This document shows, one piece after another, positions 9,690-18,109 of a DNA stretch of 64,000 bases. Made by a program: the position numbers and the translations under genes. The notes beneath the pieces were generated by a model. It was not told the DNA's origin. It searched no databases and saw nothing but the letters and a program-made list of their open reading frames with translations. Positions within the stretch are counted from its first letter, which is position 1. The number at the start of each line of letters is the position of its first letter. The stretch comes from Planctomycetota bacterium (lineage in GTDB: Bacteria > Planctomycetota > Planctomycetia > Gemmatales > Gemmataceae): the NCBI GenBank assembly GCA_029777335.1, contig JAKOSN010000067.1, positions 1 through 64,000 of the forward strand, in the 5' to 3' direction.

Positions 9690-10045
9690 GGACTTCCTGT
9701 GGGAGGAACCTTGTGTGGAGAGTCATTGTCAGGATAGCTACCGAGGGATCGAGTGGGGAGTGGGGCCATTTTCCCCATCCCCGTCTGGATTTAGGTTGAC
9801 TGATGCCAGGGATAGATTACAACGGCTCTGGTACGCCAGGGTGCACCATGGTCTTACAGAGGGGAGGAGACGAAGATCCCGGAGTGATGAACCCGCATAC
9901 CATTCTCCTGGTCGCTGGATCATCTGGAGATAATCTCCGAGTCCTTTTCATCGATTTGGGTGAATCCTGTGCTAGATGGAACTTCTCCAACCTCGTGTGA
10001 CTTTCGATCAGAAGGGAGAAACCCTCCTCTCAAGGACACCAACTC
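9690..10045. other. intergenic region between divergent genes
   Basis: This 356-base stretch separates the minus-strand Trk operon from the plus-strand Stv-like gene. No convincing coding frame was found. It should hold promoters for both directions, but I could not assign boxes with confidence. A 13-base palindrome with arms GGAGAT and ATCTCC lies at 9926-9938. Confidence 0.5.
9926..9938. promoter_or_regulatory. 13-base palindrome, possible operator
   Basis: GGAGAT and ATCTCC flank a single A, 107 bases upstream of the Stv-like gene start. A palindrome this short can arise by chance; its only support is its position in a divergent promoter region. Confidence 0.2.
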
Positions 10046-10516
10046 ATGCCGAACTGGATTATTTCTTGCCACGGTTACAGCAACACCAGATCCAATTCCA
10101 AATTCGCCATCACGAAACGACAAACCTACGATAACTTTTCCATTCCCATGGGTGTCGAGCTTGTCACCTATACCAAGCAAGGCGTTAACCTGAGCATGGC
10201 GGATGGCTGGGACCTCTGGGAGATGCTCACGGGCAATCAGGAGTCGACCGCCTATGCCCGAAAGCACAAGGGGAAGAAGTGGCCAACGGCGGTCATCAAC
10301 TATGGACTTAGCGGGCCCCACGACGATTCGGACTACTACGGCTGGGTGAGTCCTCAGGGATACTATGCCTGTGGCCTTTTTGAGGTTGGGAATCCGGTGG
10401 CGTTCCACCAGTTCCCCATCGCCACCCAGGTGACCACCCTGAAACAGGTATTGCTTGACGCAAAGACACAGAAGGTTGCTCGGGTGTACTATCTCGCCTG
10501 CCAGGAACTCGGGTAA
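10046..10516 (+). CDS. small protein resembling the putative adhesin Stv domain
   Basis: The protein has 156 residues, no signal peptide and no membrane span. It opens with PNWIISCHGYSN, a beta-strand followed by a CHG motif like the start of Stv-type domains, and continues with a conserved-looking aromatic stretch (DDSDYYGWVSPQGYYACGLF). The Stv domain is known from polymorphic-toxin and adhesin proteins and its biochemistry is not established. AAGGA lies nine bases before the ATG. It stands alone, divergent from the Trk operon, and a strong inverted repeat follows. The domain match rests on motif memory only, so treat it as hypothetical protein with a suggested family. The overlapping opposite-strand frame (9920-10570) is less protein-like and was rejected. 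Confidence 0.6.
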   Translation: MPNWIISCHGYSNTRSNSKFAITKRQTYDNFSIPMGVELVTYTKQGVNLSMADGWDLWEMLTGNQESTAYARKHKGKKWPTAVINYGLSGPHDDSDYYGWVSPQGYYACGLFEVGNPVAFHQFPIATQVTTLKQVLLDAKTQKVARVYYLACQELG

Positions 10517-10548
10517 TCGCCTTCGCGCTGTTGAGATAGTGAGTTTCC

Positions 10549-10590
10549 CTCTTCGAGGAGAATTCCACACAGAGGATTCTCCTCGAAGAG
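10549..10590 (+). terminator. 15-bp perfect inverted repeat after the Stv-like gene
   Basis: Arms CTCTTCGAGGAGAAT (10549-10563) and ATTCTCCTCGAAGAG (10576-10590) are perfectly complementary around a 12-base loop, 32 bases after the stop. There is no T-tract after the stem, so it is either a terminator of non-classical form or an mRNA 3'-end stabiliser. Confidence 0.6.
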
Positions 10591-10940
10591 AGAATCCGTG
10601 TGCAGAGGCGCCTTGCTCCGCTCAGGATTGGGTGCTCAGCGCGGGCTCGAATCAGTCCGCGCGAGCCCCTCTGTCTACACGCCTTTCGCGCTCCACCCTG
10701 CCCTGGAATACCGCTTCACCTCGTGCGCGAAGTTCTCCTGGACAGGCTTGACCTGGACCGAGAACAGCGGCTTCTCCCAGCCCCGCGCTGCGATCCCTGC
10801 GGTTCGCGAGGTCTCGATCACGTTGTCTGATCCTGAAGGTGGCAGGAATGTGTTTGAGGCGAGTCTGTTCCTCCGCATACAATACAACCATCCATTCGCC
10901 TTGCTTCTTGGCGAAGATGCACTCAGGAGGCTGGCCTCAC
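10591..10940. other. intergenic region upstream of the WD40 kinase
   Basis: After the inverted repeat, this region contains only weak open frames on both strands with no recognisable domain and no good ribosome-binding site. It presumably holds the promoter of the kinase gene at 10941; a gene remnant cannot be excluded. Confidence 0.4.
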
Positions 10941-13900
10941 ATGCCCGTCAAGGTGCAATGCCCCAACCCGGAATGCAGTCGCGAATGCCTACTCCCGGAC
11001 GATTTTGAAGGGCGGGTGTTCAACTGTCCCTTTTGCAAGCAGCGCCTCTCGTTCTCGGGTCTGGTGACGGCGTCGCTGCCCCACGTGGAAGCCTATTCGC
11101 GGGTGAACACCCCGGTGCAGACCCCCGGGCCAACGCTCGAAACGCCGCGCCAGTTCGGCCGGTTTCAACTCATCCGCCGCCTGGGCGCTGGTTTCTTTGG
11201 AACAGTCTATCAGGCGCGCGATCCGCAACTCGATCGGGATATTGCTCTGAAGGTTCCGCAACCAGGAACATTGGCGCATCCCCAGGCAGTGGAACGATTT
11301 CTCCGTGAAGCGCGGGCTGCAGGCCAGTTACGCCATCCCCATATTGTACCGGTTTACGAGGCGGGACAGGTTAATGGCGAGTACTTTATCGCATCGGCGT
11401 ACATTCAGGGGCGCACGCTCGAGCAGACCCTGAGCGCCGGACGGCTTGATTTTCGGCAATGCGCGCAGATCGCGCGCGATGTCGCCGACGCTCTGGCGTA
11501 CGCCCATCGGTTGGGGATCGTTCATCGGGATGTCAAACCGGCGAATATCATCCTGGATGAACGCGGGGAGGCACACCTGATGGATTTCGGGTTGGCGTTT
11601 CGCCTTCACGCGGCCAGTCAGCACCTGACCCACGAAGGGGCGATCCTGGGAACTCCTGCGTACATGGCGCCTGAACAGGCCGAGGGCCGGAGCGGTGCCC
11701 CTCTCAGCACGAGCGATCAGTACAGCCTCGGTGTGGTTCTCTACGAGCTGCTCACTGGTAAGCTCCCGCACGAAGGGCCGCCGCAGGTAGTGCTCTACCA
11801 TGCGATTCACTCCACGCCGCCCGCCCCGCGCACACTCAACACTCAGATTCCGCCGGAACTTGAAGCCATCTGCCTCAAGGCGATGGCGCGACGCCCCGAG
11901 GATCGCTTTGCCAACTGCAAGGAACTCGCCGAGGCGCTCGAGAACTGGCTGCGCAGCGCGCGCGTGCAACCGCAGTTCGGGAAACGCTGGCTTCCAGGCC
12001 GAGTGGCGATCCTTGCCGGAGGTGTCCTTGGCCTGGTTCTCGGCCTGGGCGGAATCTACCTCGGCTATCGCATGCGCCAGGCAGCACGGGAAGAAGTAGT
12101 CGTTCTCCAGGAGAAGGCCGATCAGGCGCAATACCGCGCCTCACTCGCCCTGGCAGAACGGGAGTGGGCTCGCAATCGCCCCTTCCAGGCGGAACAATTT
12201 CTGGAACAATCGCCCCAGGCGCTGCGCAACTGGGAATGGCATTTCCTTAAACGCCAGGAACATGGTTCACTGCAAACATTGCGCGGCCATACCGACGAGG
12301 TGCTCTGCGTGGCCTTCAGTCCCGACGGGCAGCTGATTGCCTCGGGCTCCTTTGATCGGACCGTGCGCCTGTGGGATCGCGCCACGGGAAAAGAAGCCCG
12401 GCGAATCAAGGACCACATGCAACCAGTGCGCTGTCTCGCCTTCAGCCCGAACGGCAAACAACTCGTGACTGCCACCGGGCAAGTTTATCGCGACCCGCCA
12501 CGCGCCGCCGAGCCCATACCTGCTCCCGCAGTGATGCCTGTTCCCAAGGGAGAGAAAGGCACACGGGCAGACGACAAGGACAATCCGCATCTGGTGGCTT
12601 GCCTGGTTCAAGGACCGCCTGCCCCTCCCCCTGGCCCTGAAGGGAAGGAGGAGCCGACGGGCCTGGGAGAGGTCAAGATCTGGGATCCTGCCACCGGCAA
12701 ACTGCTGGTCGTTCTCAATCGACCGTCCATGGATGTTCAGGCAGTCGCCTTCAGTCCCGACGGGAAAAAGGTGGCGACCACCAGCGCCATGGGGGAAACC
12801 GAACTGTGGGATGCGGCGACAGGAGCACGACTGGCGGTTCAGCGCGATCCGCAATGGCGTCGTTCTGCCTGTCTGGTGTTCAGTCCCGATGGCGAGGAAC
12901 TGGCCCTCACGCGTGGCTCGGAGGTTGTGCTCTGGGAGCTAACGAAGAACACCACTCGTTCTCTGCGATCATACCGCGATCCGATCCGTACCCTCGCCAT
13001 CAGCAAGGACGGGAAGACGCTGGCGGTGGTGTTGCGCCAGGGGGAAGTCCATGTGCTCAGCAAAACGCCTCCTCCGTCAGCACGCGCGCCCGCAGAAAAC
13101 TCCCACGAAGAACTTGTAACGCTCCAACCGCGTGCGCCGGTGCCGGTCGGCCCCGGGGCCGCCGAGGTCTGGAAATCCTATGGCTACCCGCTGGAGTTGG
13201 AGGTGCCTGGGACTGACTGGGAAGTGCGCTCAGCCACGATCAGCCCCGATGGCCGGCGCGTTGCCATCGCGGCGAGCAATGGAGACGAGGCGACCCCGGT
13301 GAGCTTCTGCCATGGCGGCACTGGAGCGTCGTTGGTGACGTTGCGTGGTCACACCAGCGACGTTCATCAGATGGCCTTCAGTTCCGATGGACGCCTTCTG
13401 GCCAGTGCTGGAGCGGATCACACGGTGCAGGTCTGGCAAGCCACGCGCTGGTTTGATCTCGCCTTGCTCGATCCCGGCGTGGTTTCGATTCATGGACTCG
13501 CCTTCAGCGCGGACGGGAAGCGTCTGGTTGTCGTTGGTCGGCAACGACTCGACCAGGCGACCGAAGAGTTTCTCAAGGTCTGGGATGCACAACAGGGCTT
13601 GGTTCATTATCGACTGGGATACTTCGCCACCGTTGCCCTGAGCCCCGATGGACAACTCCTGGCAGTTGCCAGTGCCTCGGTCAAGGTCCCCGTTCAGCCC
13701 CCCGTCCCGAAAGAAGAGAAGAAAAAACCACCCGAGGAGAAATTCAAAACTGGCCACGAGGATCCGTCCGCCAACGACGGTTCCTTGTTCGTTGCCTACG
13801 AGGACCCCGGCGGACAACCCGTGCCAGCGGAACCCCTCGCTCCGGAACTGCCTGTCCTGCCTCAACGCTTCCCGGTTATCTCCGGACGAGGCGGAGAGGT

Positions 13901-14840
13901 TCGCCTGATCGACCTCCAAACGCAGAAGGAGCTTCTTACCCTGCGTGGTCACACCCAGGAAGTGCATCGGCTCGTTTTCAGTGCCGATGGAAAGCGCCTG
14001 GCAGGTGCAAGTGCTGCGCGAATGATCCAGGTGCAACGCGAAGTCACGGTCACACGCTATGTGTTGAAGAAGAATCCCGATGGCAAGGATGTGGCGGTTC
14101 CCGTTGATGTCAAGGAATTGCGCGTTGAAACCCAGATCGAGCCAGGCGATGTCACGGTCTGGGACGTCACCGCGACAACACCGGTGATGACGCTCACCCG
14201 GGAAGTTGGCTCCCGAGGACTGGTGATGCTCAGCCCGGATGGCGCCACTTTGGCGGTCGCGAGCGATACCTTTGAGCAAGGCGTTCCGGGGCAATCGCTG
14301 GCCCAACTTCTCACCGAGGTGAAACTGTTCGACATCCCTTCCAAAAAAATTCTGCACACCTTTCGGTTCCAGGATGAGGCAGTGGGAAGCATGCGCTTCA
14401 GCCCGGACGGGAAACTCCTGGCGGTGGCAGAAGGGCGTACTGCCAAACTCTTTGCCCTGGACTCCGGGGAACAAGTGCGCACCTTCCCCGATCAGCCCTA
14501 TGCGATCACGCAGATGGTCTTCCACCCCGGGGGACAGCGTTTACTGGTCCTCGATGGTACGGGCCTGCTGGGACAGTTGTCGGTCATGGAAACAAGCACG
14601 GGTACGGAACTGCTCGCGCTCCCGCTGGATGGCATTCTGGCCACGGAGGCAGTCCTGACTCCCGATGGGGGTCGCCTGTTGGTGGGTGGAACCGCTGCGA
14701 CCTCGCGCCTGGAAATCCGCCTGCGCGATGGCTCCCCTTTAAGCGAGGACCTCCGACTGGAGCGTCCACCACGCCGTAATCCTGAAATCCGGATCTCCCC
14801 CGCGTTCGCAGTTCCGGCCGCTCCCACCGGGAAGACCTGA
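10941..14840 (+). CDS. Ser/Thr protein kinase with zinc-ribbon N-terminus and WD40 repeats
   Basis: The protein has 1299 residues. An N-terminal zinc ribbon (VQCPNPECSRECLL ... CPFCKQ, residues 4-35) precedes an Hanks-type kinase domain at about 70-340. The kinase has the glycine loop LGAGFFGTVYQA, the VAIK-equivalent IALKVP, catalytic HRDVKPAN near 194 and DFG near 216, so it should be active. One membrane span lies at about 356-378, followed by a short coiled segment. From about 440 to the end many WD40 repeats occur (LRGHTDEVLCVAFSPDGQLI and similar), interrupted by Pro/Lys-rich inserts. WD40-fused kinases are hallmark planctomycete proteins, with the propeller facing the far side of the membrane. 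The start at 10941 has AGGAGG ten bases upstream and begins exactly at the zinc ribbon. Confidence 0.93.
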   Translation: MPVKVQCPNPECSRECLLPDDFEGRVFNCPFCKQRLSFSGLVTASLPHVEAYSRVNTPVQTPGPTLETPRQFGRFQLIRRLGAGFFGTVYQARDPQLDRDIALKVPQPGTLAHPQAVERFLREARAAGQLRHPHIVPVYEAGQVNGEYFIASAYIQGRTLEQTLSAGRLDFRQCAQIARDVADALAYAHRLGIVHRDVKPANIILDERGEAHLMDFGLAFRLHAASQHLTHEGAILGTPAYMAPEQAEGRSGAPLSTSDQYSLGVVLYELLTGKLPHEGPPQVVLYHAIHSTPPAPRTLNTQIPPELEAICLKAMARRPEDRFANCKELAEALENWLRSARVQPQFGKRWLPGRVAILAGGVLGLVLGLGGIYLGYRMRQAAREEVVVLQEKADQAQYRASLALAEREWARNRPFQAEQFLEQSPQALRNWEWHFLKRQEHGSLQTLRGHTDEVLCVAFSPDGQLIASGSFDRTVRLWDRATGKEARRIKDHMQPVRCLAFSPNGKQLVTATGQVYRDPPRAAEPIPAPAVMPVPKGEKGTRADDKDNPHLVACLVQGPPAPPPGPEGKEEPTGLGEVKIWDPATGKLLVVLNRPSMDVQAVAFSPDGKKVATTSAMGETELWDAATGARLAVQRDPQWRRSACLVFSPDGEELALTRGSEVVLWELTKNTTRSLRSYRDPIRTLAISKDGKTLAVVLRQGEVHVLSKTPPPSARAPAENSHEELVTLQPRAPVPVGPGAAEVWKSYGYPLELEVPGTDWEVRSATISPDGRRVAIAASNGDEATPVSFCHGGTGASLVTLRGHTSDVHQMAFSSDGRLLASAGADHTVQVWQATRWFDLALLDPGVVSIHGLAFSADGKRLVVVGRQRLDQATEEFLKVWDAQQGLVHYRLGYFATVALSPDGQLLAVASASVKVPVQPPVPKEEKKKPPEEKFKTGHEDPSANDGSLFVAYEDPGGQPVPAEPLAPELPVLPQRFPVISGRGGEVRLIDLQTQKELLTLRGHTQEVHRLVFSADGKRLAGASAARMIQVQREVTVTRYVLKKNPDGKDVAVPVDVKELRVETQIEPGDVTVWDVTATTPVMTLTREVGSRGLVMLSPDGATLAVASDTFEQGVPGQSLAQLLTEVKLFDIPSKKILHTFRFQDEAVGSMRFSPDGKLLAVAEGRTAKLFALDSGEQVRTFPDQPYAITQMVFHPGGQRLLVLDGTGLLGQLSVMETSTGTELLALPLDGILATEAVLTPDGGRLLVGGTAATSRLEIRLRDGSPLSEDLRLERPPRRNPEIRISPAFAVPAAPTGKT

Positions 14841-14861
14841 GCCGCAAAGGACTCTTGAGCG

Positions 14862-15194
14862 ATGCCAAAAATCACCTATACGGTGGCAGTTACCTTTGAA
14901 GCTCCCGAGCTGGTAGAGGCGTGGTTGCGCTGGTTGCGGGAAGGACACGTGGCCGAGGTCATGGCGGGAGGAGCGATCGCCGCAGACATTGTGGTTATGG
15001 ACGCCCCAGGGTGGAACTTCGAGGTTCGCTACACCTTTCCCAGTCGAGAGGCATTCGACCATTACGAAACTCACCTGGCGCCACGTCTCCGCGCCGAGGG
15101 GCTGGAATGCTTCCCCCCGGCACGAGGGCTTTCCTACCGGCGCACAGTGGGAGTCATCTCCGATACATTTGTTTCCTCCCCAACTCCCACCTGA
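14862..15194 (+). CDS. DUF4286-like small protein
   Basis: The protein has 110 residues. It opens with a beta-strand ITYTVAVTFE, continues with WLRWLREGHVAEVMAGG and YTFPSREAFDHYETHLAPRL, and ends RRTVGVIS. This is the pattern of the DUF4286 ferredoxin-like fold found in Bacteroidetes and planctomycetes, resembling dimeric alpha-beta barrel proteins. No catalytic residue is known for the family. AGGA lies nine bases before the ATG, and the gene starts 21 bases after the kinase stop, so the two are probably co-transcribed. Function unknown. Confidence 0.75.
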   Translation: MPKITYTVAVTFEAPELVEAWLRWLREGHVAEVMAGGAIAADIVVMDAPGWNFEVRYTFPSREAFDHYETHLAPRLRAEGLECFPPARGLSYRRTVGVISDTFVSSPTPT

Positions 15195-15274
15195 GTCCTC
15201 CCACGCCGTTCACGGGCACGGTGTGCGGAAAGGATACACCATGCGCCCGTTCAGCCACTTCAGGAGCGCTCGCG

Positions 15275-15763
15275 TCAGGGAGCGGCTCGGTACGTCAGGA
15301 TGCCAATATCGCATTCCTCCGCCGAGGGCACCGTGATTTCAAAGTGTTGAGCCATCCCATGGACCACCACGATCAGGGTTTGGTCCCCGGGAGGAACACC
15401 CGGGAGAACGAATGCACCCGTTGCATCGGTCCTGGCGATCATCGCCGGGTTGGCTCGCGCGTAGATCGCCGCATCAACCAGGGGTTCGGCGGCCTCGTTT
15501 TGCACAATTCCCTGTACCACCGTTTGGAAGCGACTTCGAGTAACCTGCTCGTGGCCAAAACGAGCCACCAGCAGCAGGAGCCCTGCAACCGCGAGCACGC
15601 CGGCGAGCGGCATCATCCAGGGAGGGAGAGGGAAGGGCGGTTTCAGAATTGGCTGGGAAACGGGAACGACCTCTGGTTGCCCACGAACCTTGACCGACTT
15701 CGGCGCTTGCGAGGCGCCTGCGGGATCGGGGCTGGGTGGAAGGAACGAATCATTGGGTGCCAT
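15275..15763 (-). CDS. single-span membrane protein with carboxypeptidase regulatory-like domain
   Basis: The protein has 162 residues. A Pro-rich cytoplasmic start (residues 1-47) leads to a membrane span at about 49-68. A beta-sandwich domain at about 78-160 follows (VQGIVQNEAAEPLVDAAIYA, TDATGAFVLPGVPPGDQTLI), the pattern of carboxypeptidase regulatory-like/SdrD_B-type folds. The start at 15763 has a good AGGTGA site on its own strand; longer frames upstream would run into the neighbouring promoter. It is divergent from the histidine kinase at 15931. The domain probably sits outside the cytoplasm as an interaction module; no enzyme activity is indicated. Confidence 0.75.
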   Translation of the reverse strand: MAPNDSFLPPSPDPAGASQAPKSVKVRGQPEVVPVSQPILKPPFPLPPWMMPLAGVLAVAGLLLLVARFGHEQVTRSRFQTVVQGIVQNEAAEPLVDAAIYARANPAMIARTDATGAFVLPGVPPGDQTLIVVVHGMAQHFEITVPSAEECDIGILTYRAAP

Positions 15764-15930
15764 GACGCAATCACCTCCCTGGACAGAGATGCCCAGGACT
15801 GGGTACTGATTGGGACAGGATGCAACCGCGTCATTGTTGGGAGCAATACTCATGCCAGTTCGGCACGCCTCTTGCTCAGGGCTATTGTAGCGATCCTGGT
15901 CTGCACGGCCCACTTGTAAGGATTTACGCG

Positions 15931-17079
15931 ATGCTAAATATCTGCCAGCCCACCTACTTCGCGCCCGCCGAACGTACACCTCCCGCCAAACTGCAAGCTC
16001 AGTATCAACGCCTCTGCGCGGAACCGGTGATTCGCAAGTTAATGGACTCCTTCCCCGAACCCGCTGTTGTGCTCAATCGCCAACGGATGATTGTGCTCGC
16101 CAACGACAAGTTTGCGCAGATGCTGGATCGCCGCAGCGAGCAGTTCCTGGGGTTGCGGCTCGGCGAGGCCGTCCAGTGTGTTCATGCATTTGATGAACCG
16201 GCCGGCTGTGGCACCACGGAATTCTGCCAGTATTGTGGTGCGGTGAATGCCATGGTGCATTGCCTGGAGCATCACGCCCCCGAGAGCGAGGAATGTCGCA
16301 TTACGCGCCATGAAAAAGGAGAAACCAACCCGCTCGATCTGCGCGTCTGGGCGACCCCGATCACCATCGGGGGCGAACTCTACATGGTCTTCGCCGTTCG
16401 CGATATCACTGATGAAAAAAGGCGCTTGGTTCTGGAGCGGATCTTTTTCCATGATCTGTTGAACCTCGCTGGAGGCTTACGAGGGTTGCTCGATCTCTGG
16501 CCGGCACTCACCGGGTCGGAGGCGTTGGAGATCGAATCGGCCGCTCAGCGCCTGGCCGAGCAGATGCTGGAGGAAATCGAGTCGCAACGTGATCTGGCGG
16601 CTGCCGAGCGCGGCGATCTCCCCGTCGACATCCATCTGGTGAACGTTGAATCGCTTCTGAGTTCCCTGCTCGTCCTCTATTCGCACCACACCTGCGCGGT
16701 TGGGAAGAAGGTCGCCCCGCCCGCTTTTTCCGGAGTGCGCCTCATTCCCACAGACGAACGCCTGCTAAGGCGAGTTCTGGGCAACCTGATCAAGAACGCA
16801 CTGGAAGCAAGTGAACCCGGGCAGACGGTGGAGGTCGCGTTCGTGAACCAGGACGATCGGGCTGTCTTCACGGTCCACAACGAAAACACGATGCCCGAGG
16901 AAGTACGCCTGCAACTCTTTCAACGCTCGTTCTCCACCAAACCAGGTCCTGGACATGGCATTGGCAGTTACAGCGTGAAACTGTTGACGGAGCGCTATCT
17001 GAGAGGAAAGGTCTCGTTTACCTCCGATAAGGCAAAGGGGACAACGTTTGTCGTGGAGTTGCCGGCGATCTGCATGTGA
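15931..17079 (+). CDS. orphan PAS-domain sensor histidine kinase
   Basis: The protein has 382 residues, soluble, without membrane spans. A PAS domain covers about residues 28-160 and includes Cys-rich features (CGTTEFCQYCGAVNA, residues about 94-108), which could bind a metal or sense redox. The phospho-acceptor helix is atypical: IFFHDLLNLAGGLRGLLDL near 173, of the HDLxN type. The ATPase domain near 270-380 has the N-box NLIKNALEAS and the G-box GHGIGSYSVKLL. It should autophosphorylate and pass phosphate to a response regulator encoded elsewhere, since none is adjacent. AAGGA lies eight bases before the chosen ATG. It converges with oleD, leaving 16 bases between them. Confidence 0.88.
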   Translation: MLNICQPTYFAPAERTPPAKLQAQYQRLCAEPVIRKLMDSFPEPAVVLNRQRMIVLANDKFAQMLDRRSEQFLGLRLGEAVQCVHAFDEPAGCGTTEFCQYCGAVNAMVHCLEHHAPESEECRITRHEKGETNPLDLRVWATPITIGGELYMVFAVRDITDEKRRLVLERIFFHDLLNLAGGLRGLLDLWPALTGSEALEIESAAQRLAEQMLEEIESQRDLAAAERGDLPVDIHLVNVESLLSSLLVLYSHHTCAVGKKVAPPAFSGVRLIPTDERLLRRVLGNLIKNALEASEPGQTVEVAFVNQDDRAVFTVHNENTMPEEVRLQLFQRSFSTKPGPGHGIGSYSVKLLTERYLRGKVSFTSDKAKGTTFVVELPAICM

Positions 17080-17095
17080 TGATGACGCTTGCCTG

Positions 17096-18109
17096 TCAGT
17101 GCGCATCTCTCACGCAGAGAAGCGACCCGGCAAACCAGCGTGACAGGCGCTCCAGGCCTTCCGCAACCGTCACGCGCGGCTTGTATCCAAGATCGCGGCG
17201 TGCAGCGTCCAGATTAAACCAGTGCGAGGTGGAAAGTTCCCGCGCCACAAACCGGGTCATACGCGGTTCCACGGTGGGGCAGAACAGGCGGTGCCAGCCT
17301 TCGAGTACCCCCCCGACCGCATAGGCCAGCGTGGCGGGGACTCCCTTTGTCACCGGCGGTAATTGAGCCGCGGCGAGAATCCGGTTGATGAGATCCCAGA
17401 GGGGCATGGGTTCGCCCTGGGCAATGAAATAGGCGCGCCCACAGAGCGGACTTCCAGGAGCCAGGCGCTCGAATGCCAGCAAATGCGCATCTGCCGCGTT
17501 ATCAATGTAACAGGTATCCACGAGGTTGCGCCCGCTTCCAACGCGACGTAACTGCCCCTTGCGCGCTCGATCCACGATGCGCGGGATGAGGTGCTGGTCG
17601 CCGGGCCCCCAGATCAGGTGCGGACGCAGCGCCACCGTCTGCAGCTGCGGAGTGTTGGCCTGTAACACCCGTTGCTCTGCTACGGCCTTGGTTCGTGGAT
17701 AATCAGTCTTGTAAGAGACCGGATAAGGGGTTGACTCGTCGATTCCGCACTGGTCATCGCCGGTAAAGACCACGCTGGGGGAGCTGGTGTAGATCAGACG
17801 AGGCACCCCCACCTGGAGACACCCCCGAATCACATTCTCGGTACCTCGAATATTGGTGCGTTCATATTCTGCAGCGGGGCCCCAGATTCCTGCACGCGCT
17901 GCCACATGGAAAACCACGGCACAGCCCTTCAGCGCGCGACGTACCGTATCCTCGTCAGAGATATCGCCCTGACAGATGCTCGCTCCCAGGCCTTGCAGGG
18001 ACGGATAATCCCCACGCCCGAGAATCACCACTTCAACGCCACGGCCCAGCAATCGCCGGACAATGGCGCTTCCGAGAAAACCTCCCCCACCAGTGACGAG
18101 GGCTCTCAT
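17096..18109 (-). CDS. oleD: OleD, NAD(P)-dependent 2-alkyl-3-ketoalkanoate reductase
   Basis: The protein has 337 residues and is a short-chain dehydrogenase/reductase of the extended 3-beta-HSD/epimerase type. It has the nucleotide motif VTGGGGFLGSAIV (GxxGxxG) at residues 5-17 and the catalytic YxxxK at Tyr137/Lys141 (YPRTK), with Ser in YTSSPSVV. In the known ole pathway OleD reduces the beta-keto acid made by OleA to a beta-hydroxy acid with NADPH. It is the last gene of the seven-gene operon. Its ATG at 18109 overlaps the oleC stop by four bases; an upstream extension to 18256 was rejected because it lies inside oleC and lacks similarity to the family. Confidence 0.93.
   Translation of the reverse strand: MRALVTGGGGFLGSAIVRRLLGRGVEVVILGRGDYPSLQGLGASICQGDISDEDTVRRALKGCAVVFHVAARAGIWGPAAEYERTNIRGTENVIRGCLQVGVPRLIYTSSPSVVFTGDDQCGIDESTPYPVSYKTDYPRTKAVAEQRVLQANTPQLQTVALRPHLIWGPGDQHLIPRIVDRARKGQLRRVGSGRNLVDTCYIDNAADAHLLAFERLAPGSPLCGRAYFIAQGEPMPLWDLINRILAAAQLPPVTKGVPATLAYAVGGVLEGWHRLFCPTVEPRMTRFVARELSTSHWFNLDAARRDLGYKPRVTVAEGLERLSRWFAGSLLCVRDAH

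Noticed and set aside
9920-10570. Minus-strand frame of 216 codons opposite the Stv-like gene
   Set aside because: It has no good ribosome-binding site or domain and runs through the inverted repeat. The plus-strand protein has better composition and an AAGGA site.
10598-11008. Plus-strand frame of 136 codons before the WD40 kinase
   Set aside because: It overlaps the kinase start in another frame and has no recognised motif. It was left as intergenic, though a gene remnant cannot be excluded.
13230-14525. Minus-strand open frame of 431 codons
   Set aside because: It is antisense to the WD40 repeats of the kinase; its repeated pattern only mirrors the WD40 coding repeats.
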